Assembly (NCBI GenBank): GCA_002394385.1
Contig: DGTS01000035.1
Coordinates: 1 to 50,332, forward strand
Reading direction: 5' to 3'
DNA length: 50,332 nt
DNA from: Prevotella sp. UBA4330
GTDB lineage: Bacteria; Bacteroidota; Bacteroidia; Bacteroidales; Bacteroidaceae
Shown in pieces: positions 14,599-23,919 of the stretch (positions are counted from its first letter, which is position 1; each line of letters begins with the position of its first letter). Position numbers and translations under genes: made by a program. Under the pieces are notes generated by a model that was given only the letters and a program-made list of their open reading frames with translations, had not been told where the DNA came from and ran no database searches.

Positions 14599-15074
14599 TT
14601 GTCAGAACTGAATATGACGCACCGTGTGGCAAATTGTATTTAGCAGCCACAGACGATGCGTTGTGTCATGCTTGCTGGCATCCTATAGATATCGGTGAGG
14701 AAGGCATTAATGATGTTCTTGACGAGACGCGGCGACAACTTGACGAGTATTTCTCGGGAGTAAGACGCGACTTTGACATTCCATTATGTCATGCAGATTA
14801 CACTGCATTTCAGCAAAAAGTGTGGCAGGTGCTGAAAGGTATTCCTTACGGCACCACCATATCATATAAAGCCGAGGCAGAGATGCTTGGTAACATTAAC
14901 GCAATAAGGGCAGTGGCGCAAGCCAATGCCCTTAATCCTTTATGTATCTTCGTTCCGTGTCATCGTGTCATCGGCAGCAATGGCCGCTTGACTGGCTATA
15001 GTGGGGGACTGGACAAGAAACGATTCTTGCTGGAAATGGAAAGCGCACGGCTTTCGCAGAGATTATCTTTCTAA
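14595..15074 (+). CDS. ogt: Methylated-DNA--protein-cysteine methyltransferase
   Basis: A 159-residue suicide repair protein that moves the alkyl group of O6-alkylguanine to its own cysteine. The acceptor is C122 in IFVPCHRVIGSNGRLTGYSGGL, with the helix FQQKVWQVLKGIPYGTTISY before it. The length fits Ogt/MGMT without an AdaA part. A GTG at 14595 overlaps the stop of the preceding gene by four bases (GTGA), typical of coupled genes; a second GTG at 14589 is also possible. The 3' end overlaps the convergent esterase gene by 12 bases. Confidence 0.93.
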   Translation: MIVRTEYDAPCGKLYLAATDDALCHACWHPIDIGEEGINDVLDETRRQLDEYFSGVRRDFDIPLCHADYTAFQQKVWQVLKGIPYGTTISYKAEAEMLGNINAIRAVAQANALNPLCIFVPCHRVIGSNGRLTGYSGGLDKKRFLLEMESARLSQRLSF

Positions 15075-16169
15075 CTGTTTAGAACTCTCTGTTCCATCGA
15101 TGGCAGTGACAACGAAGATGAGAACACGTTCTTTTTCAAGGCCTTTGAGGTTTACAATCATCTTGTTGTCTGCTATTCCCATCATTACATATTCGGCCAC
15201 TTTCTTTCCGCTGTAACTTACGACGGAGAGTTTAGTTATTGGCTTTTCGCTTGTTATGGTGGCACGAGTGCCTTTTTTGTTCATCTTAACGTCAACGGCG
15301 AATTGTTCTATTGCATTGCCTGTGTCGTCAAGAGTGTCATCTTTAACTTTTATTCCTAAGGCATCGAGGGCGGCATAGGCATAGCGCTTGCCTATCTTTC
15401 GGTAACCCTCGGTAGAGAAATGCACATTGTCGCTCAGTGGCGAGCAACCCTTGCTGCTCACAACATAACTGTTGCTAATCCATTCTGGCAACTGTCTAAT
15501 AGTGGGCAGCGCATGTGCGCAAACGCCGTTGAAGGTGCTGTCAACAGTCTCTCCTGCAATCAGCGGACACTCTTCGGCGTTGAGGTTCAGTTCGTTAAGC
15601 AAGTTTTCATAAAGTTCTTTCACCATCTTCAGCCAAGTGTCGTTATATGCGTCGGTCTCGCCTTGGTGCAGCAAGATTCCCTTGATTACGCCGTCGTTTT
15701 GCGCCTGCTTAGCCAGTGTGATGAGCCTTTTGAGAGGCTCTCCGCCGTAACAGTTCACCTCGTTACGCTGCCAGTCGGGCAGGTTTCCGGCTGTCCACTG
15801 TGCACAAGAGTCGGGATGGAATAGACGTATTGAGCAGCCGTCAACAGCCACGATGATTGTGCCTACACGCACATTCTTCGGCAGATGCTGCACCATGGTG
15901 CGCCCGAAGTAGTCGGTAGGGCCAATCTTGGTGTATTGACGGGCGAGTGGCGGTATAGCCTTGCGCCATTTCCCTGTTTCGTGGGTGTCACAGTCTGAGG
16001 CTGTCATGTTAAGGAATCGGTCGTCAACGATAGAGTCTTGATGCTCGATGGGACCCTGTCCCACCATGTTTGATTGTCCTATTGCAAGATAGATGTAGAA
16101 GTTGGGGTCTTGCGCGTGGCATACGTTGGCTGCCAGCATGAAGAGCATGGATAAAGCAAAGTGTTTCAT
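15063..16169 (-). CDS. Secreted SGNH/SASA-type carbohydrate acetylesterase
   Basis: A 368-residue protein with a signal peptide (MKHFALSMLFMLAANVCHA, cut near residue 19) and a sialate O-acetylesterase-like domain. The nucleophile block is AIGQSNMVGQG (S33). LLHQGETDAY at about 166-175 and the acid-base pair in DNVHFSTEGY (D246, H249) complete the SGNH pattern. Such enzymes (CE6-like) remove acetyl groups from plant polysaccharides or sialic acids in the periplasm; the substrate is unknown. Residues from about 285 to the end form a beta-rich accessory region. The ATG at 16169 was chosen because it starts the signal peptide. A TAACTTTG box lies at 16194-16201. Confidence 0.85.
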   Translation of the reverse strand: MKHFALSMLFMLAANVCHAQDPNFYIYLAIGQSNMVGQGPIEHQDSIVDDRFLNMTASDCDTHETGKWRKAIPPLARQYTKIGPTDYFGRTMVQHLPKNVRVGTIIVAVDGCSIRLFHPDSCAQWTAGNLPDWQRNEVNCYGGEPLKRLITLAKQAQNDGVIKGILLHQGETDAYNDTWLKMVKELYENLLNELNLNAEECPLIAGETVDSTFNGVCAHALPTIRQLPEWISNSYVVSSKGCSPLSDNVHFSTEGYRKIGKRYAYAALDALGIKVKDDTLDDTGNAIEQFAVDVKMNKKGTRATITSEKPITKLSVVSYSGKKVAEYVMMGIADNKMIVNLKGLEKERVLIFVVTAIDGTESSKQLER

Positions 16170-16253
16170 GACGTTATTATATGTATTTCGATACAAAGTT
16201 AGTGTTTATTTTCTTAACGACGAAAGAAATTAGAATAATTGGAATTATTTTAT

Positions 16254-16261
16254 TAATTTTG
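16254..16261 (+). promoter_or_regulatory. Promoter box close to the helicase start
   Basis: TAATTTTG ends 9 bases before the ATG at 16271. The expected transcription start is at or just before the ATG. No clear -33 TTTG was found at the normal distance. Confidence 0.55.
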
Positions 16262-16270
16262 CCCTCAGAT

Positions 16271-18955
16271 ATGGAGAAAAGGGTATATGACGACCGCCAG
16301 AAGGAGGTGATAGAGGCAGACGGAGGTTATCATCTGGTGCTTGCGCCGCCAGGATGCGGCAAGACGGAGGTGCTGGCCGAGCGCATCATGCAGGCCCATA
16401 GGCGCGGAGTGGCTTATGGCGACATGCTTTGTCTGACGTTCACCAACCGTGCTTCGCGCGGCATGCGAGAGAGAGTTGCCGCGTTGGCAGCGCAACAGAC
16501 TGGACAAGAACATGTCGTGACGGGACAAACGGAGGGTGCTGGTATAGATGACTTATTTGTGGGGAACGTACATCGTTTCTGTTCTAAGTTCCTCTTTGAG
16601 AACGAGGTGCTGCCGATGGAAACGTCGATACTCGATGAGGAAGATAGCGCCAGCATAATTGCCGACTATCTGCAACAGGACGAACTTACGGTGGCAAGTG
16701 ACGCAAAGGTGCGTCATCAATACTCCAAGATTGTTAACCTTCAGCACTTCATGCATCAGTATGCAGGCGGTTATCCGCGCGAGTTGATGGTGCATGGCGA
16801 GGATGTCAATGCCAAGGCATTACGTCAGATATGCTCCATCATGATGAAGGACTTCACGCGCAACAGCATCACCGAACTCTACCACAACATAGACGACTAC
16901 GGAAGGCTTGCCGAACTTAACCGCAACGGCGAGTTGCAGAACTTCATACGTATGATGTCGGCAGCGCGTCACTATGAGAAATACAAACGCCAACATAATC
17001 TCGTGGATTTCGCCGACCTGCTGCTAATGACATACGACACGCTGAAGAGTGGCTACGAAGGCAAACGTTACAGTTGGATACAGATAGACGAGATACAGGA
17101 CCTGAGCCCTCTACAACTTGAGATTGTCAATCTTATAACAGCCACGGAGTCGCCAACGGTGATGTATCTGGGCGACAGTCAGCAGGCAATCTACTCATTC
17201 ATGGGAGCCAAGAGCGAGACACTTAACATGCTCGCAAGCCGCTGCACAATACACAATCTCTACACAAACTACCGCTCGCCGAAGTATCTGCTCGATGTTT
17301 TCAATACCTATGGGCACGAGATGCTTGGGCTTGACGAGCGCTTGCTGCCGCAGACCAGCAGAATGGCTGATGCGGCCAGGGGCGACCTCTTGATAGAATG
17401 TTCGGACAATAACATAGACGAACAACAAGACATCGCAGAACTTGTTAAGCGCATCCACACGCGTTATCCAGAGGAAACTGTCGCCGTCGTGGTGAGTTAT
17501 AACTCCGAGGCAGACGACATAAGCGCCCGACTGACCAACCTCGGTGTGAGCCATTTCAAGGTGTCTGGGCGCGACTTGTTCTCCGAGACGGCAGTGAAAC
17601 TGCTGCTGGCGCACTTCAGTGTGGCTATGGGCGACCACGACTTTCTTGCATGGTCGCGCATTGTGGCTGGCATTAAGGCGGTCGGCTCTAATGCCGCTGC
17701 GCGCGACATGGTGCGCGAACTGGCGCTGAACGGCATGACCCCTGCCGACCTTATGCGCAACGATGGCATCACTGCCCTGCAGGAGTTTTTGCAACTCTAT
17801 TCTCATGAGGACATTGTGGTCTTCGACACAGAGACTACAGGGCTTTCGATAGAGGAAGACGATGTGGTGCAGATAGCGGCCGTAAAACTGCATAAAGGGC
17901 AGTTCGTTGAAGGCTCGGAGTTTAATGTGTTTATACGGACAGAGCGCGAAATACCCGCCATGCTTGGCGACCTGAAGAACCCTCTGGTAGAAGAATATCA
18001 GCAACATACGCTGCTTGAGCCTGCTGAGGCTATGCAACGGTTCGTGGATTATGCTGATGGCTGCGTGCTGCTGGGCCACAACTCATCATACGACTACCAC
18101 ATCATGGACAATAATATGCGTCGCCGATGCGGAAGGGATGATTTCAGAGAGCGATTCCCTCGGTGTCTCGACACGCTGCACATGGCACGAATCATCAACC
18201 CAAGGTTGCGCTCGCATAAACTGAGAGACCTGATTGAGGAGTTCGGTTTGGAGGGAGAGAACTCTCATCTTGCCAACGACGACATCCTTGCAACATGGCA
18301 TTTGGCGGAGTATTGCTTTCGCGAAGGGATGACGAAGGCAGCCGGTCAGATGGATTTGCCCATCAAGTACAGCCGCGCCACGAAGCGCCTGCGCGAAACC
18401 TATAAACCACTTTACGACCATACCCGCGCCCTGTTGTACGAGCAGTGGGACGGTGACGAGCCGGCACTGCTTGCCGAGTGGTGTTATGTTTACGGCATGT
18501 TGACGTCTATGGATCGCGTGGAGCCGATAAAGAAGATGGATTACGTTGAGCGTTACCTGGCTGACGAGGTCATTGGCGACGACCGCAGCCCTCTGCATGT
18601 GCAACTGGAACAGCACATGAACATGCTGAACACGCTGAAGGAAGCCGACCTCTGCGGTAGCCGAAGCATGAGCGAGAGAGTGTTCGTGAGCACCGTTCAC
18701 AAGGCGAAAGGACTGGAGTTTGACAACGTCATCGTCTATGAGGTGAGCGACGGCAACTATCCAGGCTTCTTCGCCCGCGACGATGTGCAGCGGCAGCAGG
18801 AAGAGGCACGCCGCCTGTATGTGGCACTAACGCGAGCAAAACAGCGCTTGATACTGATGTGGAGCAGCAAGCGCATCACCCAGTGGGGTAGGGTGTTCGA
18901 GCAGAAACTGTCCCCCTTTGTGGCTTGTATTGCCAAGTTTTTCCAGAAATTATAG
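16271..18955 (+). CDS. UvrD/Rep-type helicase with inserted DnaQ-like exonuclease
   Basis: An 894-residue fusion. The N-terminal helicase half has Walker A APPGCGKTEVL at about 25-35, motif Ia LTFTNRASRGMRER, motif II IDEIQDLSPLQ near 272, motif III YLGDSQQAIYSFMGA and motif IV YTNYRSPKYLL. At about 514-680 a DEDDh exonuclease interrupts it: VVFDTETTGL (Exo I), LLGHNSSYDYHIMD (Exo II) and HLANDDILATWHLAEY (Exo III). Helicase motifs V and VI resume near 800-862 with VSTVHKAKGLEFDNVIVYE and EEARRLYVALTRAKQRLIL. One polypeptide could unwind DNA and trim 3' ends, probably in repair. The short spacing to its promoter suggests a leaderless mRNA. A 22-base repeat cluster follows the stop. Confidence 0.88.
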   Translation: MEKRVYDDRQKEVIEADGGYHLVLAPPGCGKTEVLAERIMQAHRRGVAYGDMLCLTFTNRASRGMRERVAALAAQQTGQEHVVTGQTEGAGIDDLFVGNVHRFCSKFLFENEVLPMETSILDEEDSASIIADYLQQDELTVASDAKVRHQYSKIVNLQHFMHQYAGGYPRELMVHGEDVNAKALRQICSIMMKDFTRNSITELYHNIDDYGRLAELNRNGELQNFIRMMSAARHYEKYKRQHNLVDFADLLLMTYDTLKSGYEGKRYSWIQIDEIQDLSPLQLEIVNLITATESPTVMYLGDSQQAIYSFMGAKSETLNMLASRCTIHNLYTNYRSPKYLLDVFNTYGHEMLGLDERLLPQTSRMADAARGDLLIECSDNNIDEQQDIAELVKRIHTRYPEETVAVVVSYNSEADDISARLTNLGVSHFKVSGRDLFSETAVKLLLAHFSVAMGDHDFLAWSRIVAGIKAVGSNAAARDMVRELALNGMTPADLMRNDGITALQEFLQLYSHEDIVVFDTETTGLSIEEDDVVQIAAVKLHKGQFVEGSEFNVFIRTEREIPAMLGDLKNPLVEEYQQHTLLEPAEAMQRFVDYADGCVLLGHNSSYDYHIMDNNMRRRCGRDDFRERFPRCLDTLHMARIINPRLRSHKLRDLIEEFGLEGENSHLANDDILATWHLAEYCFREGMTKAAGQMDLPIKYSRATKRLRETYKPLYDHTRALLYEQWDGDEPALLAEWCYVYGMLTSMDRVEPIKKMDYVERYLADEVIGDDRSPLHVQLEQHMNMLNTLKEADLCGSRSMSERVFVSTVHKAKGLEFDNVIVYEVSDGNYPGFFARDDVQRQQEEARRLYVALTRAKQRLILMWSSKRITQWGRVFEQKLSPFVACIAKFFQKL

Positions 18956-18988
18956 TAAAAGGACGGCATGATAGCCAGTACGCAGTTT

Positions 18989-19076
18989 AGTACGTGACGT
19001 TCGGACTGCCAGTCCGAACGTCACGTACTCATAGTCCGAACACCACGTACTGGCAGTCCGAACGTCACGTACTGGC
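18989..19076 (+). repeat. 22-base palindromic repeat cluster, copy 2
   Basis: One direct unit (18989-19010) is followed by three inverted units (19011, 19033, 19055), the mirror arrangement of copy 1. The first two units form a perfect 20-base inverted repeat around a single C. It lies between convergent genes. The rest of this 301-base gap holds a terminator at 19203-19236 and nothing else I can name. Confidence 0.9.
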
Positions 19077-19202
19077 TGTAATTTTATCATCTGGCTTCCC
19101 ACTCAACGCGAAGTGACATTTTTTTCATGGCTGAACGTCTAAAAGATAATGATACTTTGCCCTTTTTCTATGGGCGTTTTCGTGTCGCAGAAGAGTTTTC
19201 AA

Positions 19203-19236
19203 TAAAAAAGCGCAACGGCTATTGACCATTGCGCTT
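19203..19236 (-). terminator. Terminator of bamD-rpoZ-DUF4293
   Basis: Read on the minus strand, AAGCGCAA pairs with TTGCGCTT and is followed by a T-run. It begins 21 bases behind the DUF4293 stop. Confidence 0.85.
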
Positions 19237-19256
19237 ACCTTATTTATAATAATATA

Positions 19257-19715
19257 TTACCTTATTCTATCGGCTGCCCTCACAAGTGCCTCGTCAGCAA
19301 GAATGCCGTGACGGGCCATCAGGAGAAGGATGACGTTCACAAATGGCAGTACTGCTGCCAAAGAAGGTGTGAACATTGCGTTCTCAATGCGCGGCAGGGC
19401 ATAGCCAAACACAGCGTATGCGGCATACCATGCAAGCATGAGGAGCATTGACAAGAGGCAAAGGCGACTCTGGAAGATGCGGTTGCGATAAGCAAAAATC
19501 GCTGCTATCGTGATGGGGCACGACAACAGCAGCACTGCAAACATTGGCCACACCGAATAGTCGTGTGCGCCGTCAGGCAAGTTCACCCATAGATTCATCA
19601 TCAGCGAGGATGGCTGCATGCTCTCGGGAGAGAACAAGCCTACTGGCAAACATAGGCAAACAACCGTGAGGATGAGTGCCAGCAACAAGAATATAGTCTG
19701 TTTGCGTTGCAGCAT
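19257..19715 (-). CDS. DUF4293 membrane protein
   Basis: A 152-residue protein with four hydrophobic segments: after MLQRKQTIFLLLALILTVV, near 60-77, near 87-104 and near 120-133. The opening LQRKQTIFLLLA is the usual start of DUF4293, a Bacteroidetes-only family often found behind rpoZ. Its ATG overlaps the rpoZ stop by one base (TAATG on the minus strand), which implies translational coupling. Function is unknown. Confidence 0.82.
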   Translation of the reverse strand: MLQRKQTIFLLLALILTVVCLCLPVGLFSPESMQPSSLMMNLWVNLPDGAHDYSVWPMFAVLLLSCPITIAAIFAYRNRIFQSRLCLLSMLLMLAWYAAYAVFGYALPRIENAMFTPSLAAVLPFVNVILLLMARHGILADEALVRAADRIR

Positions 19716-20053
19716 TACTCTTCTTCTTTTTGAGCCTCCTTGTTAAGGTCGCGCCAAACGACGTTGCCTTCAATGAACTCTTCTGTTGCCAACAATGTTG
19801 CCTTTGGAAGTTTCTCGTAGTAGCGAGAGATCTCTATCTGTTCGCGGTTCTCGAACACCTCCTCAAGACTGTCATTGTATGAAGCGAACTCAGCCAGTTT
19901 CTTGCTGAGGTCTTGCTTTATCTCTGCAGAAATCTGGTTTGCTCTCTTTGCGATGATAGCCACACTCTCGTAGATGTTGCCTGTCTCGTCGCAAAGGTCC
20001 ATGATGTTGCGAGTTACTGTGTTTACTGGTGCTTTTGACTTTTTGTAATCCAT
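19715..20053 (-). CDS. rpoZ: RNA polymerase omega subunit (Bacteroidetes type)
   Basis: A 112-residue protein. The block RNIMDLCDETGNIYESVAIIAKRANQIS at about 15-42 carries the omega signature (ESVAIIAKRANQI replaces the E. coli VTIALRE-like helix). Omega binds the beta-prime subunit and helps assemble RNA polymerase. The acidic tail NKEAQKEEE is normal in this phylum. It lies between bamD (26 bases upstream) and DUF4293, a conserved order in Bacteroidales. Confidence 0.88.
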   Translation of the reverse strand: MDYKKSKAPVNTVTRNIMDLCDETGNIYESVAIIAKRANQISAEIKQDLSKKLAEFASYNDSLEEVFENREQIEISRYYEKLPKATLLATEEFIEGNVVWRDLNKEAQKEEE

Positions 20054-20079
20054 GTTTTTATAATGCGTTTTTATTCTTT

Positions 20080-20919
20080 TTAATCGTTCTCCTCACTCGT
20101 TCCGGTGAATTTCTTGCATCTTGCGATGTATTTCTCTGCCGTAGCACGTTCCTTGGAATCGGGATACTCGTTGATGAAGCCATAGCATTCATCCTCGGCA
20201 TCACGGAAACGCTCTACCTTCTTTTCATCCACACTCTGCTCGGCAAGTTCGAACTTGCTCTTCATTATCAGTAGCGCGAACTTCTCTCTCTCCTGACAGA
20301 AAGGATAGTCCTTTAGCGCGTTTTCTGCCGTTATCACGCATGCCTCGTAGTTGCTGCCGCCGCTGGTACAGTTGCCGAAGTAGGTTCCGAGGTTATAGTA
20401 GAGTTGTGATGTGGCAAGTTCTTTCTGAATAAGTTTGTCCTGCAACTCCATCATTCTCTGTTGTGCCTCGTTCTTCTTTATGGCATCGGGGAAGAGGTCG
20501 AGAAACTCTTGATAGGCTGAAATCGCCGAGTAAGTAGGTGTCTGGTCGAGTCTGGGCTCTGGTGTGCTCATGTAAAGACTTTCTCCAATGTAGAAAGCAG
20601 CCATCTCGGCGTACTGTCCGCGTGGGTATGCCTGGAAATATTTCTTGAAATACTCTGCTGCAGTCTCATAGTCCTTTGCCATGTACTCAGACATTGCAAG
20701 CATGTAGAGACACTCTTCACCGTTGTCAGTACCCTTCTCTATGGTGACAAGTTCCTGAAGGAGGGTGGCGGCACGGACATATTTGCCCATAGCGAAACAC
20801 TCCTTTGCATATTCGTATCTGTAATCTATATTGCTTGACTTGTACACTTTGTTGAACTCTCCAGCGCAACTGCTGAGCAACAAAAGCGAAACCAAAGCCG
20901 AAAGGACATTCTTCTTCAT
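20080..20919 (-). CDS. bamD: Outer membrane assembly lipoprotein BamD
   Basis: A 279-residue lipoprotein with signal MKKNVLSALVSLLLLSSC (lipobox LSSC, C18) and TPR helices: YEYAKECFAMGKYVRAATLLQELV, AMSEYMAKDYETAAEYFKKYFQAYPRGQYAEMAAFYIGESLY, AISAYQEFLDLFPD. The pattern and length match BamD, which joins BamA to insert beta-barrel proteins in the outer membrane. The upstream extension of the frame was rejected because the ATG at 20919 begins the signal peptide. The box TAATTTTG (20938-20945, minus strand) lies 18 bases before it. First gene of bamD-rpoZ-DUF4293. Confidence 0.9.
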   Translation of the reverse strand: MKKNVLSALVSLLLLSSCAGEFNKVYKSSNIDYRYEYAKECFAMGKYVRAATLLQELVTIEKGTDNGEECLYMLAMSEYMAKDYETAAEYFKKYFQAYPRGQYAEMAAFYIGESLYMSTPEPRLDQTPTYSAISAYQEFLDLFPDAIKKNEAQQRMMELQDKLIQKELATSQLYYNLGTYFGNCTSGGSNYEACVITAENALKDYPFCQEREKFALLIMKSKFELAEQSVDEKKVERFRDAEDECYGFINEYPDSKERATAEKYIARCKKFTGTSEEND

Positions 20920-21061
20920 TGTTCCGAAATTTAGGTGCAAAATTACACATATTTCCATTAATGGCAAAACGCATGGTGTTTTTTTTAGTAAAAAATTGCC
21001 AATATATGTGCTTTATTAGTTTTTTTTAGTCGTTTTCTGTGCTGCTGTCAGAAATAATGAG

Positions 21062-21069
21062 TAATTTTG
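21062..21069 (+). promoter_or_regulatory. uvrB promoter box, four bases before the ATG
   Basis: TAATTTTG at 21062-21069, then CAGA and the uvrB ATG. With the usual spacing to the start site, the mRNA would begin at or inside the first codons, so it is probably leaderless. Confidence 0.65.
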
Positions 21070-21073
21070 CAGA

Positions 21074-23113
21074 ATGGAATTTAAACTGACATCACAATAT
21101 AAACCCACTGGCGACCAACCAGAGGCAATAGAACAACTGACGGCAGGCATCAAGAGAGGCGACAGGAGTCAGGTGCTCCTTGGCGTTACTGGCTCGGGTA
21201 AGACTTTCACGGTGGCTAATGTCATTGCCAACGTGCAGCGCCCCACGCTGATACTAAGCCACAACAAGACTTTGGCGGCGCAACTCTATCAGGAGATGAA
21301 GGGCTTTTTTCCTGATAATGCCGTGGAGTATTATGTCAGTTACTATGACTATTATCAGCCAGAGGCTTACATCCCGCAGACTGACACTTACATTGAGAAA
21401 GACCTTGCCATAAACGACGAGATTGACAGACTGAGGCTTTCGGCTGTTTCTTCTCTGCTTTCGGGAAGAAAAGATGTGGTTGTCGTGTCGTCGGTGTCGT
21501 GTATTTACGGTATGGGAGGTCCTGTGGCTATGGCCAATAGCGTCATTACTGTGAAGAAAGGGCAACGGCTCGACCGCAACATGTTTCTGCGGCAGTTGGT
21601 GAATGCTCTTTATGTAAGGAACGACATAGAACTGAAGCGCGGCAACTTCCGTGTAAAGGGCGACACCGTCGATGTCTTCATGGCATACAGCGACAATGTG
21701 CTCCGCGTGTCGTGGTGGGATGACGAGATTGACGCGATAGAAGAACTCGACTCCATAACCTATCATCGACTGGCTCAATTTGAGGAATATCAAATATACC
21801 CGGCAAACCTTTTCGTTACTTCCAAGGAGCAGACGGAGTCTGCAATACGCATGATTCAGGACGACCTTGTGAAGCAGGTGGAGTTCTTCACAGACCTTGG
21901 CGACACGCTGAAAGCACAGAGAATAAAGGAGCGCGTGGAGTATGACATGGAGATGATAAAGGAACTTGGGCATTGTTCTGGCATCGAGAACTACAGCCGT
22001 TACTTCGACGGCAGAAGTGCAGGCGAACGACCTTATTGCCTGTTCGACTTCTTCCCAGACGACTTCCTTCTCGTTGTTGACGAGAGCCATGTCAGTGTTC
22101 CGCAGATAAGTGCCATGTATGGCGGCGACCGTGCCCGTAAGAAGAATCTTGTGGAGTATGGCTTCCGCCTGCCTGCAGCATTCGATAACCGTCCGTTGAA
22201 GTTCGAGGAGTTTCAGCAAATGGTGAATCAGGTGATTTATGTCTCTGCTACTCCTGCCGACTATGAGTTGAACGAGGCTGAAGGTGTTGTGGTTGAGCAG
22301 GTTATCCGTCCTACAGGACTGCTCGATCCCGAGATAGAAGTACGTCCAAGCGAGAATCAGATAGACGACCTTCTGAACGAAATTGTCGAGCGCTCGGAAC
22401 GCAACGAACGTGTACTTGTCACTACCCTCACAAAGCGTATGGCAGAAGAACTAACCGAATATCTGCTTAACAACGGTGTGCGTGCTAACTATATACACAG
22501 CGATGTGGCAACGCTCGACCGCGTGAAGATTATGACCGACTTGCGACAAGGTGTGTTTGATGTCCTGGTGGGTGTCAACCTTCTTCGAGAAGGACTCGAC
22601 CTGCCAGAGGTTTCGCTTGTTGCCATCATCGATGCCGATAAAGAAGGCTTCCTGCGTTCGCACCGCTCGCTTACACAGACTGCTGGTCGTGCGGCACGAA
22701 ATGTTAACGGAAAAGTGATAATGTATGCCGATACCATAACGCAAAGCATGCAACTGACCATTGACGAGACATCGCGTCGTCGAATGAAGCAGTTGAAGTA
22801 TAATGAAGAACACGGCATTACACCTCAGCAAATCGTAAAGAAGATAGACACCAATTCGCTTGTCAAGACCGAAAGTGATGCTGCAGTGAAACCTGCTAAC
22901 GAACTGACTTACAAGCCATATATCGAGCCAGACAAGATGGAGATGGTGGCTGACCCGATAATAGAGAAGATGAGCAGGGAGCAAATAGAAAAGAGCATTG
23001 CCAACACCACTGCTTTGATGAAGAAAGCGGCAAAAGAACTCGACTTCCTGCAGGCAGCACAATATCGAGATGAGATTATAAGGCTGCAAGAAGAGTTGGA
23101 AGGCAGGATGTAG
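21074..23113 (+). CDS. uvrB: Excinuclease ABC subunit B
   Basis: The 679-residue damage-verifying helicase of nucleotide excision repair. Visible: GVTGSGKTFT at 37-46 (Walker A), the beta-hairpin YYVSYYDYYQPEAYIPQTDTYIEKD near 94-118, DESHVSVPQ near 337-345 (motif II), YVSATPADYE, motif V GVNLLREGLDLPEVSLVAIID and motif VI QTAGRAARN. The C-terminal UVR domain that contacts UvrC reads AAKELDFLQAAQYRDEIIRLQEEL. Complete and normal. The promoter box lies 4 bases before the ATG. Confidence 0.98.
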   Translation: MEFKLTSQYKPTGDQPEAIEQLTAGIKRGDRSQVLLGVTGSGKTFTVANVIANVQRPTLILSHNKTLAAQLYQEMKGFFPDNAVEYYVSYYDYYQPEAYIPQTDTYIEKDLAINDEIDRLRLSAVSSLLSGRKDVVVVSSVSCIYGMGGPVAMANSVITVKKGQRLDRNMFLRQLVNALYVRNDIELKRGNFRVKGDTVDVFMAYSDNVLRVSWWDDEIDAIEELDSITYHRLAQFEEYQIYPANLFVTSKEQTESAIRMIQDDLVKQVEFFTDLGDTLKAQRIKERVEYDMEMIKELGHCSGIENYSRYFDGRSAGERPYCLFDFFPDDFLLVVDESHVSVPQISAMYGGDRARKKNLVEYGFRLPAAFDNRPLKFEEFQQMVNQVIYVSATPADYELNEAEGVVVEQVIRPTGLLDPEIEVRPSENQIDDLLNEIVERSERNERVLVTTLTKRMAEELTEYLLNNGVRANYIHSDVATLDRVKIMTDLRQGVFDVLVGVNLLREGLDLPEVSLVAIIDADKEGFLRSHRSLTQTAGRAARNVNGKVIMYADTITQSMQLTIDETSRRRMKQLKYNEEHGITPQQIVKKIDTNSLVKTESDAAVKPANELTYKPYIEPDKMEMVADPIIEKMSREQIEKSIANTTALMKKAAKELDFLQAAQYRDEIIRLQEELEGRM

Positions 23114-23207
23114 GAGTTATATAAAAAATCCGTAAAAAATCATATAAAAACAACAAACAACCAACTTTATTTGCTACCTTTGCGGAGGATTTTAATAACA
23201 GAAGACT

Positions 23208-23876
23208 ATGAAGAGAAAATTAATAGTTGCTGTCATGGCTTTCCTGCTGCCCGTCGGATTGATGGCACAGGGAAAATGGGAGCGTCCCGTAACTCAGGAC
23301 AATACACCGAAGAAGGAGAAGAAAGAAAAGGTTACGAAGAAACAAAAAGCGCAGTTAGACAAGAAATACATGGTAGAAAACGCTGTGCCAGTGGTTGACG
23401 GTAAAGTGGAGTGGGTGTTGGAACTCGATGTTCCTGGCTCTACTGCACAGAGTAACTACGACAAGTTGCTTGCTTTTCTTACAGATTTCGTGAAAGAGAA
23501 TAACCAACTGGAAAACAGCAGTGTGTCTGTCGTGAACAAGCAGGAGCACAAGATTGCGGCATCAATAAGAGAATGGCTCGTTTTCAACTCTAATTTCATA
23601 TCCATTGACCGCACACAATTCCAATACACTATCCTTGCAGAATGTTATGACAATCATGTGAAGGTGACGCTCTGTCGAATAAAGTATTACTATGACGAGC
23701 GTCCGAACAAGACTACACTTTATGCGGCGGAAGAACTGATTATCGACAAGGAGGCAATGAACAAGGCGAGGACAAAACTCGTAAGACCAGGAGCAAAGTT
23801 CCGTCGCAAGACCATTGACCGCAAGGATGAAGTGTTCAACAGAATCAAGGATTGCCTGTTGAAAAACAATGGGTAA
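23208..23876 (+). CDS. Secreted DUF4468-type protein
   Basis: A 222-residue exported protein with signal peptide MKRKLIVAVMAFLLPVGLMAQ, then a Lys/Glu-rich linker (PKKEKKEKVTKKQKAQ), then a domain starting VDGKVEWVLELDVPGSTAQSNYDKLLAFLTDFVKE, the DUF4468 (TBP-like fold) pattern of Bacteroidetes. Function is unknown. The box TACCTTTG (23175-23182) gives a leader of about 20 bases. The small membrane protein and porin follow on the same strand. Confidence 0.75.
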   Translation: MKRKLIVAVMAFLLPVGLMAQGKWERPVTQDNTPKKEKKEKVTKKQKAQLDKKYMVENAVPVVDGKVEWVLELDVPGSTAQSNYDKLLAFLTDFVKENNQLENSSVSVVNKQEHKIAASIREWLVFNSNFISIDRTQFQYTILAECYDNHVKVTLCRIKYYYDERPNKTTLYAAEELIIDKEAMNKARTKLVRPGAKFRRKTIDRKDEVFNRIKDCLLKNNG

Positions 23877-23919
23877 TCCGATATTTTTTGTAATGACGTT
23901 ATAAGAAGATTTTAAGCAG

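Noticed and set aside
21254..22219. 321-codon minus-strand frame inside uvrB
   Set aside because: A shadow of a highly conserved gene, with no signal, motif or promoter.
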